Source: Hymenobacter sedentarius (GTDB lineage Bacteria > Bacteroidota > Bacteroidia > Cytophagales > Hymenobacteraceae). Taken from it: DNA of 64,000 nucleotides. The DNA lies in assembly GCF_001507645.1 (NCBI RefSeq), contig NZ_CP013909.1:4092001-4156000 (forward strand). Reading direction: 5' to 3'. Of the stretch, positions 34,277-45,200 are shown one piece after another. A program made the position numbers and the translations under genes. The notes beneath the pieces were generated by a model. The model searched no databases. It was not told the origin of the DNA and saw only the letters and a program-made list of their open reading frames with translations. The number at the start of each line of letters is the position of its first letter. The first letter of the stretch is position 1.

Positions 34277-36493
34277 TTACTTAATGGTAAGGACGGCCGA
34301 GGCGGCCGGACTGGCGCCCAACGTCACGCTGCGGGCGCTGGGCAGCGAGCCGCCCACCCACACCGTTACCGGGCCGCTGGCCGCTACCGACTGCCCTTTG
34401 TCGTTCACCAAAGCCAGCATATCGGGCGTGAGCGTGAAGTTGACGGTGGTGCTGGCGCCCGGTGCCAGCTTTACGCGCCGGAAGTTTTTCAGCGAATACA
34501 GCGGGGTCTGGGTGCCCTTTTTGGCGGCGTGCGTCACGTAAAGCTGCACCACTTCTTCGCCTTCCGTTTTGCCGGTGTTGGTGACGGTGGCCGTCACATC
34601 GACGGGCTTGTTTTTGGCCACGCGCCTGCTGGCCAGCTTCACCGAGGGATACGTGAATTTGGCGTAGCTCAGGCCGTAGCCGAAGGGGTACATCGGCTCG
34701 GCGGCCAGGTAGCGGTAGGTGCGGCCGGCCATGTGGTAGTCTTCGTAGGCGGGCAGCTGGTCCAGGGATTTGGGGAAAGTGATGGGCAGCTTGCCGGAGG
34801 GCGAGACTTTGCCAAACACCACGTCGGCGACGGCGTTGCCGCCTTCCTGGCCGGGGTACCAGGCCAGCACCACGGCGTCGGCCAGCTCGTGTACTTCGGC
34901 CAGGTTCATGGGGCTGCCGCCGGTGATGATGGCGATGAGGGGCTGCTTGTTGTTTTCGCGCAGCTTTTTCAGGAAGTCAATCTGGTTCTTGGGCAGGTTG
35001 TAATCGAGCCGGTCGCCGAAGGTGGGCGAGGCGATGGACTCGCCCTCCTCCCCTTCCAGCAGGCCGGTGATGCCCAACACCACGAAGGTGGCATCGACGG
35101 TGCGGGCCGTGGCGCTCACCCAGTCGATGGTATTGGCGTTGGGCCGGTCGAGCATGGCGCCCTGGCGGTACTGCATCTGACTGCCGGGCTGCACGCCGCC
35201 CACCAGGCCTTCCAGGATGGTTTTCATCTCCGGGTTCACGCCGTAGTAGTTGCCCAGCAGCGCGTCGAGGTTGGCGGCGTTGGGGCCGCACACAAAGTAC
35301 TTGGGCAAGTCGTTGCGCAGGGGGAGCACGCCGTTGTTTTTCAGCAGCACAATGGACTTCTGGGCTGCCTCGCGGGCCAGGGCGCGGTGCTCGGTACTAT
35401 TAATGACTTCGGGCCCAAGCTTGTCGTAGGGGCTGCTGCCCTTGGGGTCGAGCAAACCCAGCTTGAACTTGGTGCGCAGCAGCACGGCCAGAGAGCTGTC
35501 CATCTTGGCCTCGGTGGTGAGGCCTTTTTTCACGGCCTCGGGCAGGGATGGGTACACGCTGCCGCAGTTCAGGTTCACGCCGCGGTCCAGGGCCAGGGCG
35601 GCGGCTTCGGCGGGGGTTTTCACCACTTTGTGGCCCTGGTAGAAGTCGACAAGCGCCCAGCAGTCGCTCACGATGTGGCCCTTGAAGCCCCACTGCTTGC
35701 GCAGCACGTCCTGCAGCAGGTAGGTATTGGCGCAGCAGGGCTCGCCGTTGGTGGCATTGTAGGCGCACATCACGGCTTCCACTTTGGCATCGACTAGCTT
35801 ATGAAAGGCGGGCAGGTAGGTTTCCTGCAGGTCCTGGGGCGTGGCCACGGCGTTGAATTCGTGGCGCAGGCGCTCGGGGCCGCTGTGCACGGCGAAGTGC
35901 TTGGCGCAGGCAGCAGTCTTGAGGTGCTGGGGGTCGTCGCCCTGCAGGCCCTGCACGAAGGCCACCCCCATGCGGCCGGTGAGCGTGGGGTCTTCGCCGT
36001 AGGTTTCCTGGCCGCGGCCCCAGCGCGGGTCGCGGAAGATGTTGATGTTAGGCGTCCAGAACGTGAGGCCGCTGTACTGCTGGCGGTAGCCCTTGGCCAC
36101 GGCCGCGTTGTAGGAGGCGCGGGCTTCGTCGGAAATGGCGGTGGCCACGCGCTTGGCCAGGTCGTCGTCGAAGGTGGCGCCCAGCCCTATGGCCTGCGGA
36201 AACACCGTGGCCGCGCCGGCCCGGCCCACGCCGTGCAGGGCCTCGTTCCACCAGTTGTAGGCCGGGATACCCAGCCGCTCGATGGCCTTGCTGTTGTACA
36301 TCATCTGGTCGGCCTTCTCCTCCAGCGTGAGCTTCGAAATCAGGTCCTTGATGCGGGCATTGATGGGCTGCTTGGGGTCAAGAAATACCGCCGAAGCAGC
36401 CGTGGCCTGTGCGTGGACCGCCCCCTGCAACCCCAGAAATAGGGCGGCACTCAACAGGCTTTGGCGGCGCAGGCGGGCGAAGGGGCGTGACAT
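34277..36493 (-). CDS. GH3 beta-xylosidase / beta-glucosidase
   Basis: 738 residues with signal peptide (SLLSAALFLGLQGAVHAQA). The GH3 N-terminal barrel (LTLEEKADQMMYNSKAIERL; YNWWNEALHGVGRAG) carries nucleophile Asp277 in GHIVSDCWALVDFY. The five-stranded sandwich follows (KSIVLLKNNGVLPL). A C-terminal fibronectin type III-like domain starts near residue 620 (LASRRVAKNKPVDVTATVTN). YNWWNEALHG and NIFRDPRWGRGQETYGEDP favour the xylan 1,4-beta-xylosidase branch. It would release xylose from xylo-oligosaccharides in the periplasm. It lies 49 bp after the esterase gene, in one unit with it and the GH35-like gene. Confidence 0.92.
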   Translation of the reverse strand: MSRPFARLRRQSLLSAALFLGLQGAVHAQATAASAVFLDPKQPINARIKDLISKLTLEEKADQMMYNSKAIERLGIPAYNWWNEALHGVGRAGAATVFPQAIGLGATFDDDLAKRVATAISDEARASYNAAVAKGYRQQYSGLTFWTPNINIFRDPRWGRGQETYGEDPTLTGRMGVAFVQGLQGDDPQHLKTAACAKHFAVHSGPERLRHEFNAVATPQDLQETYLPAFHKLVDAKVEAVMCAYNATNGEPCCANTYLLQDVLRKQWGFKGHIVSDCWALVDFYQGHKVVKTPAEAAALALDRGVNLNCGSVYPSLPEAVKKGLTTEAKMDSSLAVLLRTKFKLGLLDPKGSSPYDKLGPEVINSTEHRALAREAAQKSIVLLKNNGVLPLRNDLPKYFVCGPNAANLDALLGNYYGVNPEMKTILEGLVGGVQPGSQMQYRQGAMLDRPNANTIDWVSATARTVDATFVVLGITGLLEGEEGESIASPTFGDRLDYNLPKNQIDFLKKLRENNKQPLIAIITGGSPMNLAEVHELADAVVLAWYPGQEGGNAVADVVFGKVSPSGKLPITFPKSLDQLPAYEDYHMAGRTYRYLAAEPMYPFGYGLSYAKFTYPSVKLASRRVAKNKPVDVTATVTNTGKTEGEEVVQLYVTHAAKKGTQTPLYSLKNFRRVKLAPGASTTVNFTLTPDMLALVNDKGQSVAASGPVTVWVGGSLPSARSVTLGASPAASAVLTIK

Positions 36494-36542
36494 GGGAATG
36501 GTGCGGCTAGAGGTGCTAAAATTGAGCTGAAGTTGGGCTGAA

Positions 36543-38561
36543 TCAGAGGCGGCTAGTGGCCAGGGGCACTTCGGGCTCGGTGGTGAAGGTGGAAGCCGGC
36601 AGGCCTTCTTTGTTGTAGAGGTTGGCGCCCTCGGGGTTGTCGGCCCAGGCGTAGCGCACGGCCACCGGGGCTGTCACCTGGTCGCTCCACACCACCACCT
36701 TGTTGCCCTCAATCTTGGCCTGCGCCCACACAAATTTCTTATCGGTCCCGGCCACAGCAAACCCCATCAGCGGCCCGCCGCCTTTGGCTACCAGGCCGCT
36801 GCCGGCACTAGCGAAGCTGAGTGTGACCTTGTTGCCGGCCACCTGCATGGATTGGTACAGGGGGCCCGAGGCCACCAAGTTTTTCTCTCCATAAGCCACC
36901 TTTTGAGCGGCCAGCGCCAGACGGTGGCCTGGTGTCTGCTTGTCGAGCGGGTGAATGTCGTTCCACTCGCCGGCGTCTAGAATCACGGCCATGCCGGTGT
37001 GGGGCACGGCCAGCCCGCGGCGCTGGATGTCGCGCATCACGGCCCAGCCGCTTTCCCCCGGCTCTTTTTTCGCCGCCATAAAATTGGGCAGCTGCGCGTA
37101 GATAAACGGCAAGTTGGGCTGCTGAAAGTGCTTGCGCCAGTCGGCAATCAGGGCCGTGAGCAGCGCCTGGTAATCGGCCGGGCGGCCGGCGTTCGACTCG
37201 CCCTGGTACCACAGAACGCCCTTGATGGCATACGGCCGCACCGGCGCAATCATGCCGTTAAACAAACTGCCGGGCGTGTATTGGAAGGTGGTCGTGCCCG
37301 GCGCCGGCGCCGCGGTGGCACCCAATTGGTACTGCCAGGGCCCGCGCAAATCCACCGTCTGGCCACCGGCCCGGAGTTCGTATTTTTTCTCAGGCGTGAA
37401 GCCGCCCTTGCCGCTGCTGTTTATCACGCGCACTACCAGCACGTTTTTACCGGGTTTTAGCACGCCCGCGGGCAGCTCGTACTTGCGGGGCGGGTACTGG
37501 TAACCGGTGGTGCCCACCAGCTTGCCGTTCAGGTACACCGAGTCGGCATCGACGATGGTGCCCAGCTCAATTCGGGCCGGCGGGCCCACCATGGCGGCCG
37601 GCGCGTCGAACTCCTTGCGGAACCACACCACCCCGTTCACCGGGCCCAGGCCCTGGTCAGCCCAATAGCCCGGCACCTGCATGGTTTTCCAGCCGGAGGC
37701 ATCAAACGTGGGCGCGTACCAGGGCGTTTGGCCGGGCGCTTCACCTTTATCGGCCTGGTAGAGCTGGCGGTACCAGGCCGCGGTGGCAGCTTGCTCCTTT
37801 TGCTTGATGCTGGCTACCAGCGTGCTGTCTTTGTACTTGGCGGCCTGCTGTTCGTAGGTTGGAAATTGCTTCAACGCGTCGCCACTCAGCCACGCTTCGG
37901 CGGGCGAGCCGCCGACGGCGTCCTTGATAATGCCTACCGGCACCTGGTACTTGGCGTTGATTTCCTTCGCAAAGAAGTAGGCGACGCCCGAAAACTGAAG
38001 CACCGTTTGGGGATTGGCCTCCATCCATTTGCCGCCCGTGAAGTCGGCGCGCGGCTTGTCGAACGCATAGGTCAGGGGCACGTCAAACTGCCGGATGCGC
38101 GGGTTAGTAGCTTGGGCAATTACCTCGGGGTACTTGTCGCGCAGGCGGCTCATGGGCGTTTCCATGTTCGACTGGCCCGAGCACAGCCACACGTCACCCA
38201 CCAGGATATTTTTGATGACCAGCTTATTGCTGGCCGCGATGGTCATCTCAAAAGGCCCGCCGGCCTTCAGGCGCGGCAGCTTGATGCTCCACTTGCCATC
38301 GGCGCCGGTGGTGGTGCGGTGGGTTTTGCTAAGGAAGGTCACGCTGACGGCTTCCTGGGGCGCGGCCCATCCCCACACGTTCACGTTGGCGTCGCGCTGC
38401 AGCACCATGCCGTCGCTCACCAAGCGCGGCAGGCGCACGGTGGCCACGGCACGGGCCGGCGCTAACAGCGCACTGCCCACTACTAAGGTGCACAGCAGGC
38501 CCCGCCAACCTGCGATGGAGGGCTGTGGCCGGAACGCACCAAGGGAAAGTATACAGGTCAT
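36543..38561 (-). CDS. SGNH-type sialate O-acetylesterase family protein, probable xylan acetylesterase
   Basis: 672 residues. A hydrophobic N-terminus (LLCTLVVGSALLAPARAVA) and a beta-sandwich head (LPRLVSDGMVLQRDANVNVW) precede the SASA domain. The nucleophile Ser131 is in DVWLCSGQSNMETPMS, and an insert resembling a galactose-binding jelly roll lies near residues 280-400 (WFRKEFDAPAAMVGPPARIE). Late motifs YQGESNAG and DAGEWNDIHPLDKQ supply the catalytic Asp/His. The family name comes from sialic acid esterases, but inside this locus deacetylation of xylan is far more likely (inference). Only 10 bp separate it from the GH35-like gene. Confidence 0.88.
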   Translation of the reverse strand: MTCILSLGAFRPQPSIAGWRGLLCTLVVGSALLAPARAVATVRLPRLVSDGMVLQRDANVNVWGWAAPQEAVSVTFLSKTHRTTTGADGKWSIKLPRLKAGGPFEMTIAASNKLVIKNILVGDVWLCSGQSNMETPMSRLRDKYPEVIAQATNPRIRQFDVPLTYAFDKPRADFTGGKWMEANPQTVLQFSGVAYFFAKEINAKYQVPVGIIKDAVGGSPAEAWLSGDALKQFPTYEQQAAKYKDSTLVASIKQKEQAATAAWYRQLYQADKGEAPGQTPWYAPTFDASGWKTMQVPGYWADQGLGPVNGVVWFRKEFDAPAAMVGPPARIELGTIVDADSVYLNGKLVGTTGYQYPPRKYELPAGVLKPGKNVLVVRVINSSGKGGFTPEKKYELRAGGQTVDLRGPWQYQLGATAAPAPGTTTFQYTPGSLFNGMIAPVRPYAIKGVLWYQGESNAGRPADYQALLTALIADWRKHFQQPNLPFIYAQLPNFMAAKKEPGESGWAVMRDIQRRGLAVPHTGMAVILDAGEWNDIHPLDKQTPGHRLALAAQKVAYGEKNLVASGPLYQSMQVAGNKVTLSFASAGSGLVAKGGGPLMGFAVAGTDKKFVWAQAKIEGNKVVVWSDQVTAPVAVRYAWADNPEGANLYNKEGLPASTFTTEPEVPLATSRL

Positions 38562-38571
38562 GGACCAGATT

Positions 38572-40197
38572 TTAGTAGGTGTAGAGTTTAACCCGCTGAA
38601 TGCTGTACTCGCCGCCGGACACGCGCACGTGGCGCCCCTGGTGGTTTTGGTCGCCGTTCATGCGGCGGACGGGCACCCATTTCTCGCCTTCAAAACTGCC
38701 TTCGTCCACGCTCACGTAGCCGGCGCGCTTGTCCTTGGCGGTGGGCTCCCAGGTGAGGACTAGGCCGGTGCCCACCACGTAAAACTCGTCGGGCGCCACC
38801 GCGATGACGAGGCCGCCACCCGGCGCCCACTCCGCTTTTTTCGCGCCCAGCGACCAGCCCAGGGTGTACTCGTGCTTGGCCGTGAAGCGGTAATTGCCAA
38901 GCGTGGCGGTGCGGGCGGCCGAGTCCTTCTGCAGCAGAAAGCCCCGCACCTGGCCAGTAGGCTGGTGCTTGCCCAACAAGAAGCTCACTTGCTGCAGCAG
39001 CTCGTAAGCCTTGCCAATTGGCGCCGCCTTCAGTGTGTCGCTGCCCTCGATGGCGAAGGGCGAAAACGAGAGGCAGTTATAGTTGCCAAACGCGAAAAAA
39101 GCTTTGGCATCCACGCCCTCTTCAAAGCGGTGCTCGGGGATGAACAACGGGTTGCCGCCACGGGTGTACAGGTTGCACCAGTGCTCAAAATTGGGGTTGT
39201 AGAAGTCGGGCGCCAGAATATCGATGGCCGGGGCTCCGGCTTGCCATACGTCCATCAGGTGGGGCAGCGGGCCGGCGCTGGGGTATTTGCCCGGCGCCAC
39301 GCCCGGCCGGTTCAAGGCGGCGTTCACGTACATGGGCAAGGGGTAAGCGGCTTTGCCGGCAACGGTTAGGGCGTTGGTAAACGTGGCGTAGTACCAGGCC
39401 ATGAAGATTTCATCGGTGGCCAGGCTTTTGCCGAACACCTCTTCCCAGGTGCCTTTGGTTTTGGCGCCCTGGCGCTGCCAGATGGCCGCAAACTCGGGCT
39501 TTAGGTTTTTGCGCTCGCGCTGCAGGTACGTGAGCAGCGGGGCAGGCACGGGCTGCTTGAAGGCGGCATTGGCGCGGTCGTCGTAGCTGCGGGCCGTGGG
39601 CAGCATGCCGATTTCGTTTTCTACCTGCACCGTTATCACGGTGTGCTGCTTGTCGTCGGTGGCTTTGAGGTGCTGCATGAGCTGCACGAACGCCTTGCGG
39701 TCGGCCTCCAGGTTGGCGGGGCTGAACGGGGTCATGATTTCCTGCGGTACGCCCTTGTCGTCTTCCACGCGGGGGAAGCGTTTCAGGTCGGTTTTTACCC
39801 AGGCCGGGGCGTAGCACGACATGCTGTTTTTCCAGGCACCGAACCAAAGCAGCACCAGCTTCATCTGATGCTTGCGGGCGTCGTGCAGCAGGTCGTCCAC
39901 CAGCGTGAAGTCGAACTTGCCTTCGGCGGGCTCCATCAGCTCCCAGTACACCGGCGCAATCACCGTGTTCAGGTGCATGGCCTTGAGTTTGGGCCACACG
40001 GGCTGCATGTACTTCGTGCTGGAGGCGGTGGAGTTACCCAGTTCGCCGCCCAGCACAAAGTAGGGCTTGCCATCTACCAGAAGTTGGGTGCTTGAGCCGG
40101 TTTTCACCAAGCGCGGTATGCCGCTGGCCGTTCCTTGGGCTTGCGCCGGGAAAGCCGCTGCTACGAGCAGGAAAAACAGGAGAGTTCTGTGTAACAA
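38572..40197 (-). CDS. GH35-like glycosidase with DUF5597-type C-terminal domain
   Basis: 541 residues with signal peptide (LLFFLLVAAAFPAQAQG). The barrel follows the GH35/GH42 clan pattern: LLVDGKPYFVLGGELGNS, LNTVIAPVYWELMEPAEGKFD, acid/base Glu195 in VQVENEIGML, and candidate nucleophile Glu355 in NPLFIPEHRFEEG. From about residue 410 the C-terminus matches the DUF5597 module, as in GH35 beta-galactosidase-like enzymes. Substrate could be beta-galactosyl decorations on xylan or another linkage. First gene of a GH35-esterase-GH3 unit. Confidence 0.82.
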   Translation of the reverse strand: MLHRTLLFFLLVAAAFPAQAQGTASGIPRLVKTGSSTQLLVDGKPYFVLGGELGNSTASSTKYMQPVWPKLKAMHLNTVIAPVYWELMEPAEGKFDFTLVDDLLHDARKHQMKLVLLWFGAWKNSMSCYAPAWVKTDLKRFPRVEDDKGVPQEIMTPFSPANLEADRKAFVQLMQHLKATDDKQHTVITVQVENEIGMLPTARSYDDRANAAFKQPVPAPLLTYLQRERKNLKPEFAAIWQRQGAKTKGTWEEVFGKSLATDEIFMAWYYATFTNALTVAGKAAYPLPMYVNAALNRPGVAPGKYPSAGPLPHLMDVWQAGAPAIDILAPDFYNPNFEHWCNLYTRGGNPLFIPEHRFEEGVDAKAFFAFGNYNCLSFSPFAIEGSDTLKAAPIGKAYELLQQVSFLLGKHQPTGQVRGFLLQKDSAARTATLGNYRFTAKHEYTLGWSLGAKKAEWAPGGGLVIAVAPDEFYVVGTGLVLTWEPTAKDKRAGYVSVDEGSFEGEKWVPVRRMNGDQNHQGRHVRVSGGEYSIQRVKLYTY

Positions 40198-40254
40198 AAG
40201 GTTCGGTTAGATATGGTGGAAATGGTGGCAGAAAGAAGGGCGACAGAATAAAAA

Positions 40255-40360
40255 AGAACGTCATGCTGAGCGCAGCCGAAGCATCTCTACCTCGGGAGTA
40301 ATCAATGCTAGCTCAACGAAGCGGTAGAGATGCTTCGACTGCGCTCAGCAGGACGTTCTT
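40255..40360. repeat. GTCATGCTGAG palindromic repeat between susD and the GH35-like gene
   Basis: Arms 40255-40292 (AAGAACGTCATGCTGAGCGC...) and 40323-40360 are inverted with two mismatches. It divides the import genes from the enzyme genes and lies in the leader of the GH35-like gene. Confidence 0.9.
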
Positions 40361-40389
40361 ATGGTCTCTTCCGGATTATCTAGCAATTA

Positions 40390-42129
40390 CTAGTACCCGG
40401 GGTTCTGCGTGATTTTGCCGCTGGTGCGGTCAATTTCCGTTTGCGGGATGGGCCGCAGCACATGGTAGGGCTGGATGTTGATGGCCGCGTTGGAACCGTA
40501 GATGCCGGTGGCGAGGCGCGTCAGCGGCGGGTTGTAGGCTTTCACACGGTCCAGGAGCTTCCCGGTGCGCTTGAGGTCGTACCAGCGCGTGAATTCGCCG
40601 GCCAGCTCGCGGGCCCGCTCGTCCAGGATAAAGTCGATGTTTACCTGGCTGGCCGTGATGTCCATCTGCGTGGTCTTGCCGGCAGCAGCGGCGCGCTCCC
40701 GCACTACGTTGAGGTATTTGGCGGCCTGCGCGGCATCGCCCAGGTAGAAATAGGCCTCGGCCGCAATCAGGTAGGTTTCGGCCAGGCGGTACACGATGTT
40801 GGGCCGGGTCGAGAACCCGTTGACCGACGCGCGGTTGCGCGAGTCAAACTTGTTGAGGGTGGGGAAGTATTCGGTGGTGTACTGGCTGGGCTGAATCACG
40901 CGGTAGGCCACTGGCTGGCGGTTGGCAATGCGGGCCAGCTCGGCGGCCGACAGCTCGCGGCCGGGGTACCAGACCGCCGTGTCGCCGATTACGGCCTTGG
41001 CGCTGCCGCTGTTGTTGCCCGGCGCGTTCACCCGGTACACCGTCGTGAACCACTTGCCGTAGCGCGTGTCGGTGGTGCGCAGCGACTTGCCCGATTCCTG
41101 TGGCGCGCCGCTGGCGTTGCGCAGGATGTAGGAGTCTTCCAGGTAGTGCGTCACCGAGTGGCGGGCGAAGGGGCGGCCGTTGTTGATGTCGCGCACCATG
41201 TTGGGCAGCAGGTCGTAGCGGCTGCGGAAGTTGAAGCCCGCCACGTTTTCGCCCCCAAAGGTGAAGCCGTCGACGCGGGAGAAGGTGGCGTCGCCGTTGA
41301 ACTGCGCGTTCATGATAACCTCTTTGCCGTTCTCGTTGCCTTCTTCAAATACCTTTGCGGGGTCGGCTTCCAGGCCCAGGCCGTAGCGGCTTTGGTTGTC
41401 GATGAGCTCCTTGGCGTACTTGGCGGCGTTGGCGTAGTCGCTGGCGTCCTTGGCCGAGGAGGTGGCGCGTGTCAGGTACACTTTGGCCAGCAGGTGCAGG
41501 GCCGTGGCGCGTGTCACGCGGCCGGGCTGGGCGGGCTTGTCGGCAATGGTGTTCATGGCGTCGGTGAGGTCGGCGATGATGGCCTTATACACGTCGGCCT
41601 GCGGGGCACGGGTGATGTCCTTGGTGGGCACATCCACGAAGCTCTGCATCAGGGGCACGTCGCCGAAGTGCTGCACCAGCACGAAGTAATATTGGGCCCG
41701 CAGCAGCTTGGTTTCGGCTATCAGCTGCTGAATGCGGGCGGCGCTCAGGCCCTGCACGGTGGGCGCGTACTTCAGCACGCCGTTGGCGGTGTTGATGTAC
41801 TGGTAGCTCAGGCTCCAGATAAAGGAAGTGGCGCCGGCATTGACCGGGGTCAGGTCCGAGGTGTTGTAATCGTTGAGGCCGCTGCTCGAGGTGATGCCGT
41901 TGGTCCACAGGTCGGTACCGGCTTCGGTGGTGAAAAAGCCGGAGTCGTTGCCGTAGAGCTGGCGCAGGCCCGAGTACACGCCCGTTACGCCGGCCTCTAC
42001 GCCCTGCGGCGTGGCCAGGAAGCCCGGCGTAAGGATGGACTGCGGGTTTTCGTCGAGAATGGTCTTGCTGCAGCTGCCAGCACCCAGTAGCACGGCAGTT
42101 CCTAACGTGACTAATACTATCTTTTTCAT
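40390..42129 (-). CDS. SusD/RagB-family nutrient-binding outer-membrane lipoprotein
   Basis: 579 residues from the ATG at 42127-42129. The lipoprotein signal has a lipobox ([10 protein letters not shown]), so it is anchored at the cell surface. The SusD fold is recognisable from [17 protein letters not shown], the TPR-like helices ([33 protein letters not shown]) and the C-terminal RagB motif [21 protein letters not shown] ... [20 protein letters not shown]. It captures xylo-oligosaccharides and closes over SusC (inference from locus). A longer frame to 42240 runs through an inverted repeat, so it is rejected. Confidence 0.94.
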   Translation of the reverse strand: MKKIVLVTLGTAVLLGAGSCSKTILDENPQSILTPGFLATPQGVEAGVTGVYSGLRQLYGNDSGFFTTEAGTDLWTNGITSSSGLNDYNTSDLTPVNAGATSFIWSLSYQYINTANGVLKYAPTVQGLSAARIQQLIAETKLLRAQYYFVLVQHFGDVPLMQSFVDVPTKDITRAPQADVYKAIIADLTDAMNTIADKPAQPGRVTRATALHLLAKVYLTRATSSAKDASDYANAAKYAKELIDNQSRYGLGLEADPAKVFEEGNENGKEVIMNAQFNGDATFSRVDGFTFGGENVAGFNFRSRYDLLPNMVRDINNGRPFARHSVTHYLEDSYILRNASGAPQESGKSLRTTDTRYGKWFTTVYRVNAPGNNSGSAKAVIGDTAVWYPGRELSAAELARIANRQPVAYRVIQPSQYTTEYFPTLNKFDSRNRASVNGFSTRPNIVYRLAETYLIAAEAYFYLGDAAQAAKYLNVVRERAAAAGKTTQMDITASQVNIDFILDERARELAGEFTRWYDLKRTGKLLDRVKAYNPPLTRLATGIYGSNAAINIQPYHVLRPIPQTEIDRTSGKITQNPGY

Positions 42130-42174
42130 ATGTGCGTAGCGCGATGCGCTGGAAAGTTGAGGTTGATGGGGAGA

Positions 42175-42256
42175 GTGACCGAGTAGCTGAGTGAAAGCGG
42201 GTTGCTTTGGCGTTGAGCTGGATTTGCTTCCCTCAATCACTCAGCTACTCAGTCGC
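42175..42256. repeat. Inverted repeat in the susC-susD intergenic region
   Basis: GTGACCGAGTAGCTGAGTGA (42175-42194) is inverted at 42237-42256 with one mismatch. It occupies most of the 144-bp gap between susC and susD. A hairpin here could tune the SusC:SusD ratio by attenuation or mRNA protection. Confidence 0.75.
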
Positions 42257-42273
42257 TAAGTCACGCAGTGAGA

Positions 42274-45200
42274 TTAAAAGCCCACGTTGATGCCGGCGAT
42301 GAAGGCCCGCGTAACGGGGTAGTTGACGCCCACGCCGGCCAGACCCGCGCTGGAGCTGTTGGGGTTGCCGCCCGTGAACTCGATGCCGCCGGGGTTGCCC
42401 GCGTTAAAGCGGCTGGAGTACGACAAGGCATCGGGGTCAATGGCTTTGTTGTCCTTGAAGTACTGCGCCTTGGCCCAGATGAGCGGGTTTTGCACCTGCA
42501 GGTAAATGCGGGCCGAGCTCATGAAGGCCTTGGTGGCCCAGGCCGAAGGGATGGTGTAGCCCAGGTCGATGCTGCGCACTTTCACGAACGTGCCGCTGAG
42601 GTAGGCCAAGGTCTGGCCGTAGGTGGGCCACTCGGTGGCGCGGGCGCTCTGGTCGGGCTGCGGGTAGTCGTTGGTGGGGTTGCTGGCCGTCCAGTAGTTC
42701 AGGTTTACCTGGTTGCGGCGGCCGGTGTTGGTGGCGAAGTAAGCCGGGCCAAACAACGTGGGGTCTACCACGGTGGCGCCCACGCGGGTCAGGGCCACCA
42801 CGTTCAGGTCGAAGCCTTTGAAGCGGAAGCGGTTGGTGAGGCCGGCCTCAAACTTGGGCTGGCGCGAGCCGATAATCTGGCGGTCGTTGGCGTTGATGAC
42901 GCCGTTTTTGTCCAGGTCTTCCACCTTGATTTGTCCGGGCTTCGAGCCGTACTTCTTGGCTTCATCGGCCTCCGAGGTCTGCCAGATGCCGATTTTCTTG
43001 TAGTCGTAGATTACGTAGAGCGGCTGGCCGATGAAACGCTGGTTGCCCACGTCGCTCCGCTCGTTGCCTTGGGCGTCTTTGCCCCGGGCCAGCGACAGCA
43101 CTTTCTCGCGGTTCACGGTGAAGTTCCAGTCGGTGCTCCACTCAAAGCCGCCCTCCTGTTTGGAGCGCACGTTGGCCGTGCTCAGCGACACCTCCAGGCC
43201 GCGGTTCTGGGTCTCGCCGGCGTTGCGCACAAACGAGCCGTAGCCGCTGGAGGTGGGCAGGGCATCGGGCAGCAGCAGGTCGCTGGTGCGCTGCTGGTAC
43301 ACCTCTACGCTACCCGACAGGCGGTTTTCCAGGAAGCCGAAGTCGAGGCCGAAGTTGGTGGTGGCGGTGTATTCCCAGCCCAGGTTGGGGTTCGGGATGC
43401 TGGACGGCACCACGCCCACGGCGCCGGTAGGCCCGAAGTTGTAATAGCCCGCGCCGATGCCCGACTGCAGCGAGCCAAGCGTTTGGTAGGGGTTGACGGC
43501 GGTGCTGCCCACGCGGCCGTAGCTGGCGCGCAGCTTCAGGGTGTTCACCCACGAGTAGTCTTTCAGGAAATCCTCGTTGGCAACGTTCCAGGCCACGGCG
43601 GCCGAGGGGAAGGATTTGTACTTGTTGCCGGGCGCCAGGCGCGACGAGCCGTCGGTGCGCAGGGTCAGCGTGGCCGAGTACTTGTTGGCGAAGGCGTAGT
43701 TGACGCGGCCCATAAAGGAAACGATGTCCCACTGCTGCTGCCCGCTGAAGGCGTTGGTGGGCGAGCCGGCGCCCAAGTTGTTGTCGAGCTGGTAGTTGGT
43801 GGGCAGGTTGCGCACGCCGGTGCCGAAGTTGTCGGTGCGGAACTCCTGGGCGCTGTACAAGCCCGTGAAGTTCAGGTCGTGCTGGCCAAAGGTGCGGTTA
43901 TACGTCAGGATGTTTTCAGCCAGCAGGTTGAAGGCCAGGCTGGTGGAGCGGCCGGCCGTGGCGGGGCCGCCGCCGTTCTGCGGCGTCAGCGAAGCGAAGA
44001 AGTTGCCGTTGTTTTCCGAGCGCACGTCCAGGCCCAGGTTGAGCCGGTAGTCCAGTCCTTTCAGGATGTTCACCTGCCCGTAGAGGCTGTTGAAGGTGCG
44101 CACCCGGCGGTTCTGGTCTTTGTGGGCGTCGGTGGTGTACAGCGTCAGCGGGTTCGACATCCCGGTGTCGGTGTTGGGGTAGAGAATCGGAATGCCGTTG
44201 GCGTCGTAGGGCGAGGCCAAGGGGCTGGTTGTGATGATGCTGTACAGGATGTTGATGTTGGGGTCATCGGCCCGGTTGAAGGTATTGAGCGTGTTGAGCC
44301 CGACTTTCACCCGGCCGCCAATTTTCTGGTCGAGGGTGCCGCGCAGCGAATAGCGCTGGAAGCGCTGCACCGGCACAATGCCGGTTTCGTCGTAGTAGCC
44401 CAGCGAGGCCGAGTACTGGGTCTGCTCGGTGCCGCCGCTCAGCCCCAGCACGTGGTTCTGAATGTGGCCGTTGCGGTACATCAGGCTTTGGTAATCGGTT
44501 GATTTGCCGGCGGCGTAGTTGGCCCGCTCGTCGGCCGTCAGGAACGACGTGGCCGTGTTGGGGTCGTAGCCCGGGTTCTGGGCGCGGTAGGCTTCGAGGC
44601 GGTAGTTGTAGTACTGCTGCCCGTTTTGCACGTCGTAGAGGCCGTAGGCTTTTTTCACGCCGTAGTAGCCGCTATAGGTGGCTTTGGGGGCGCCGGCTTT
44701 GCCGCGGCGGGTGGTGATGAGGATTACGCCGTTGGCGCCGCGCGCTCCGTAGATGGCCGTCGAGGAAGCGTCTTTCAGCACTTCCACCGACGTCAGGTCG
44801 TCGGGGTTCAGGTCGTTGAGGCTACCGTCGAAGGGCACGCCGTCCACCACCAGCAGCGGGTCGTTGCTGCCCGAAAACGAGCGGTTGCCCCGGATGCGAA
44901 TCACCGGCGCCTGGCCCGGCGTGGTGCTCGAGCTGGCGATGGTCACGCCCGCGGCGCGGCCTTGCAGGGCCTGGCCCACGTTGGCCACCGGCACGTCGCG
45001 CAGCTGCTCCTCGCTCACCGACGAGATGGCGCCCGTCACTTGGCTTTTCTTCTGCACGCCGTAGCCCACCACCTGCACCTCATTCAGCGTCTGGGCCTCA
45101 GGAGCCAGGCGAACATCCGTGGGGCCGGAAGCGCCGATGGGCACTTCTTTGCGCTCGAAACCAATGGAGCTGATAACGAGCGTGTTTTGGCCTTCCGGCA

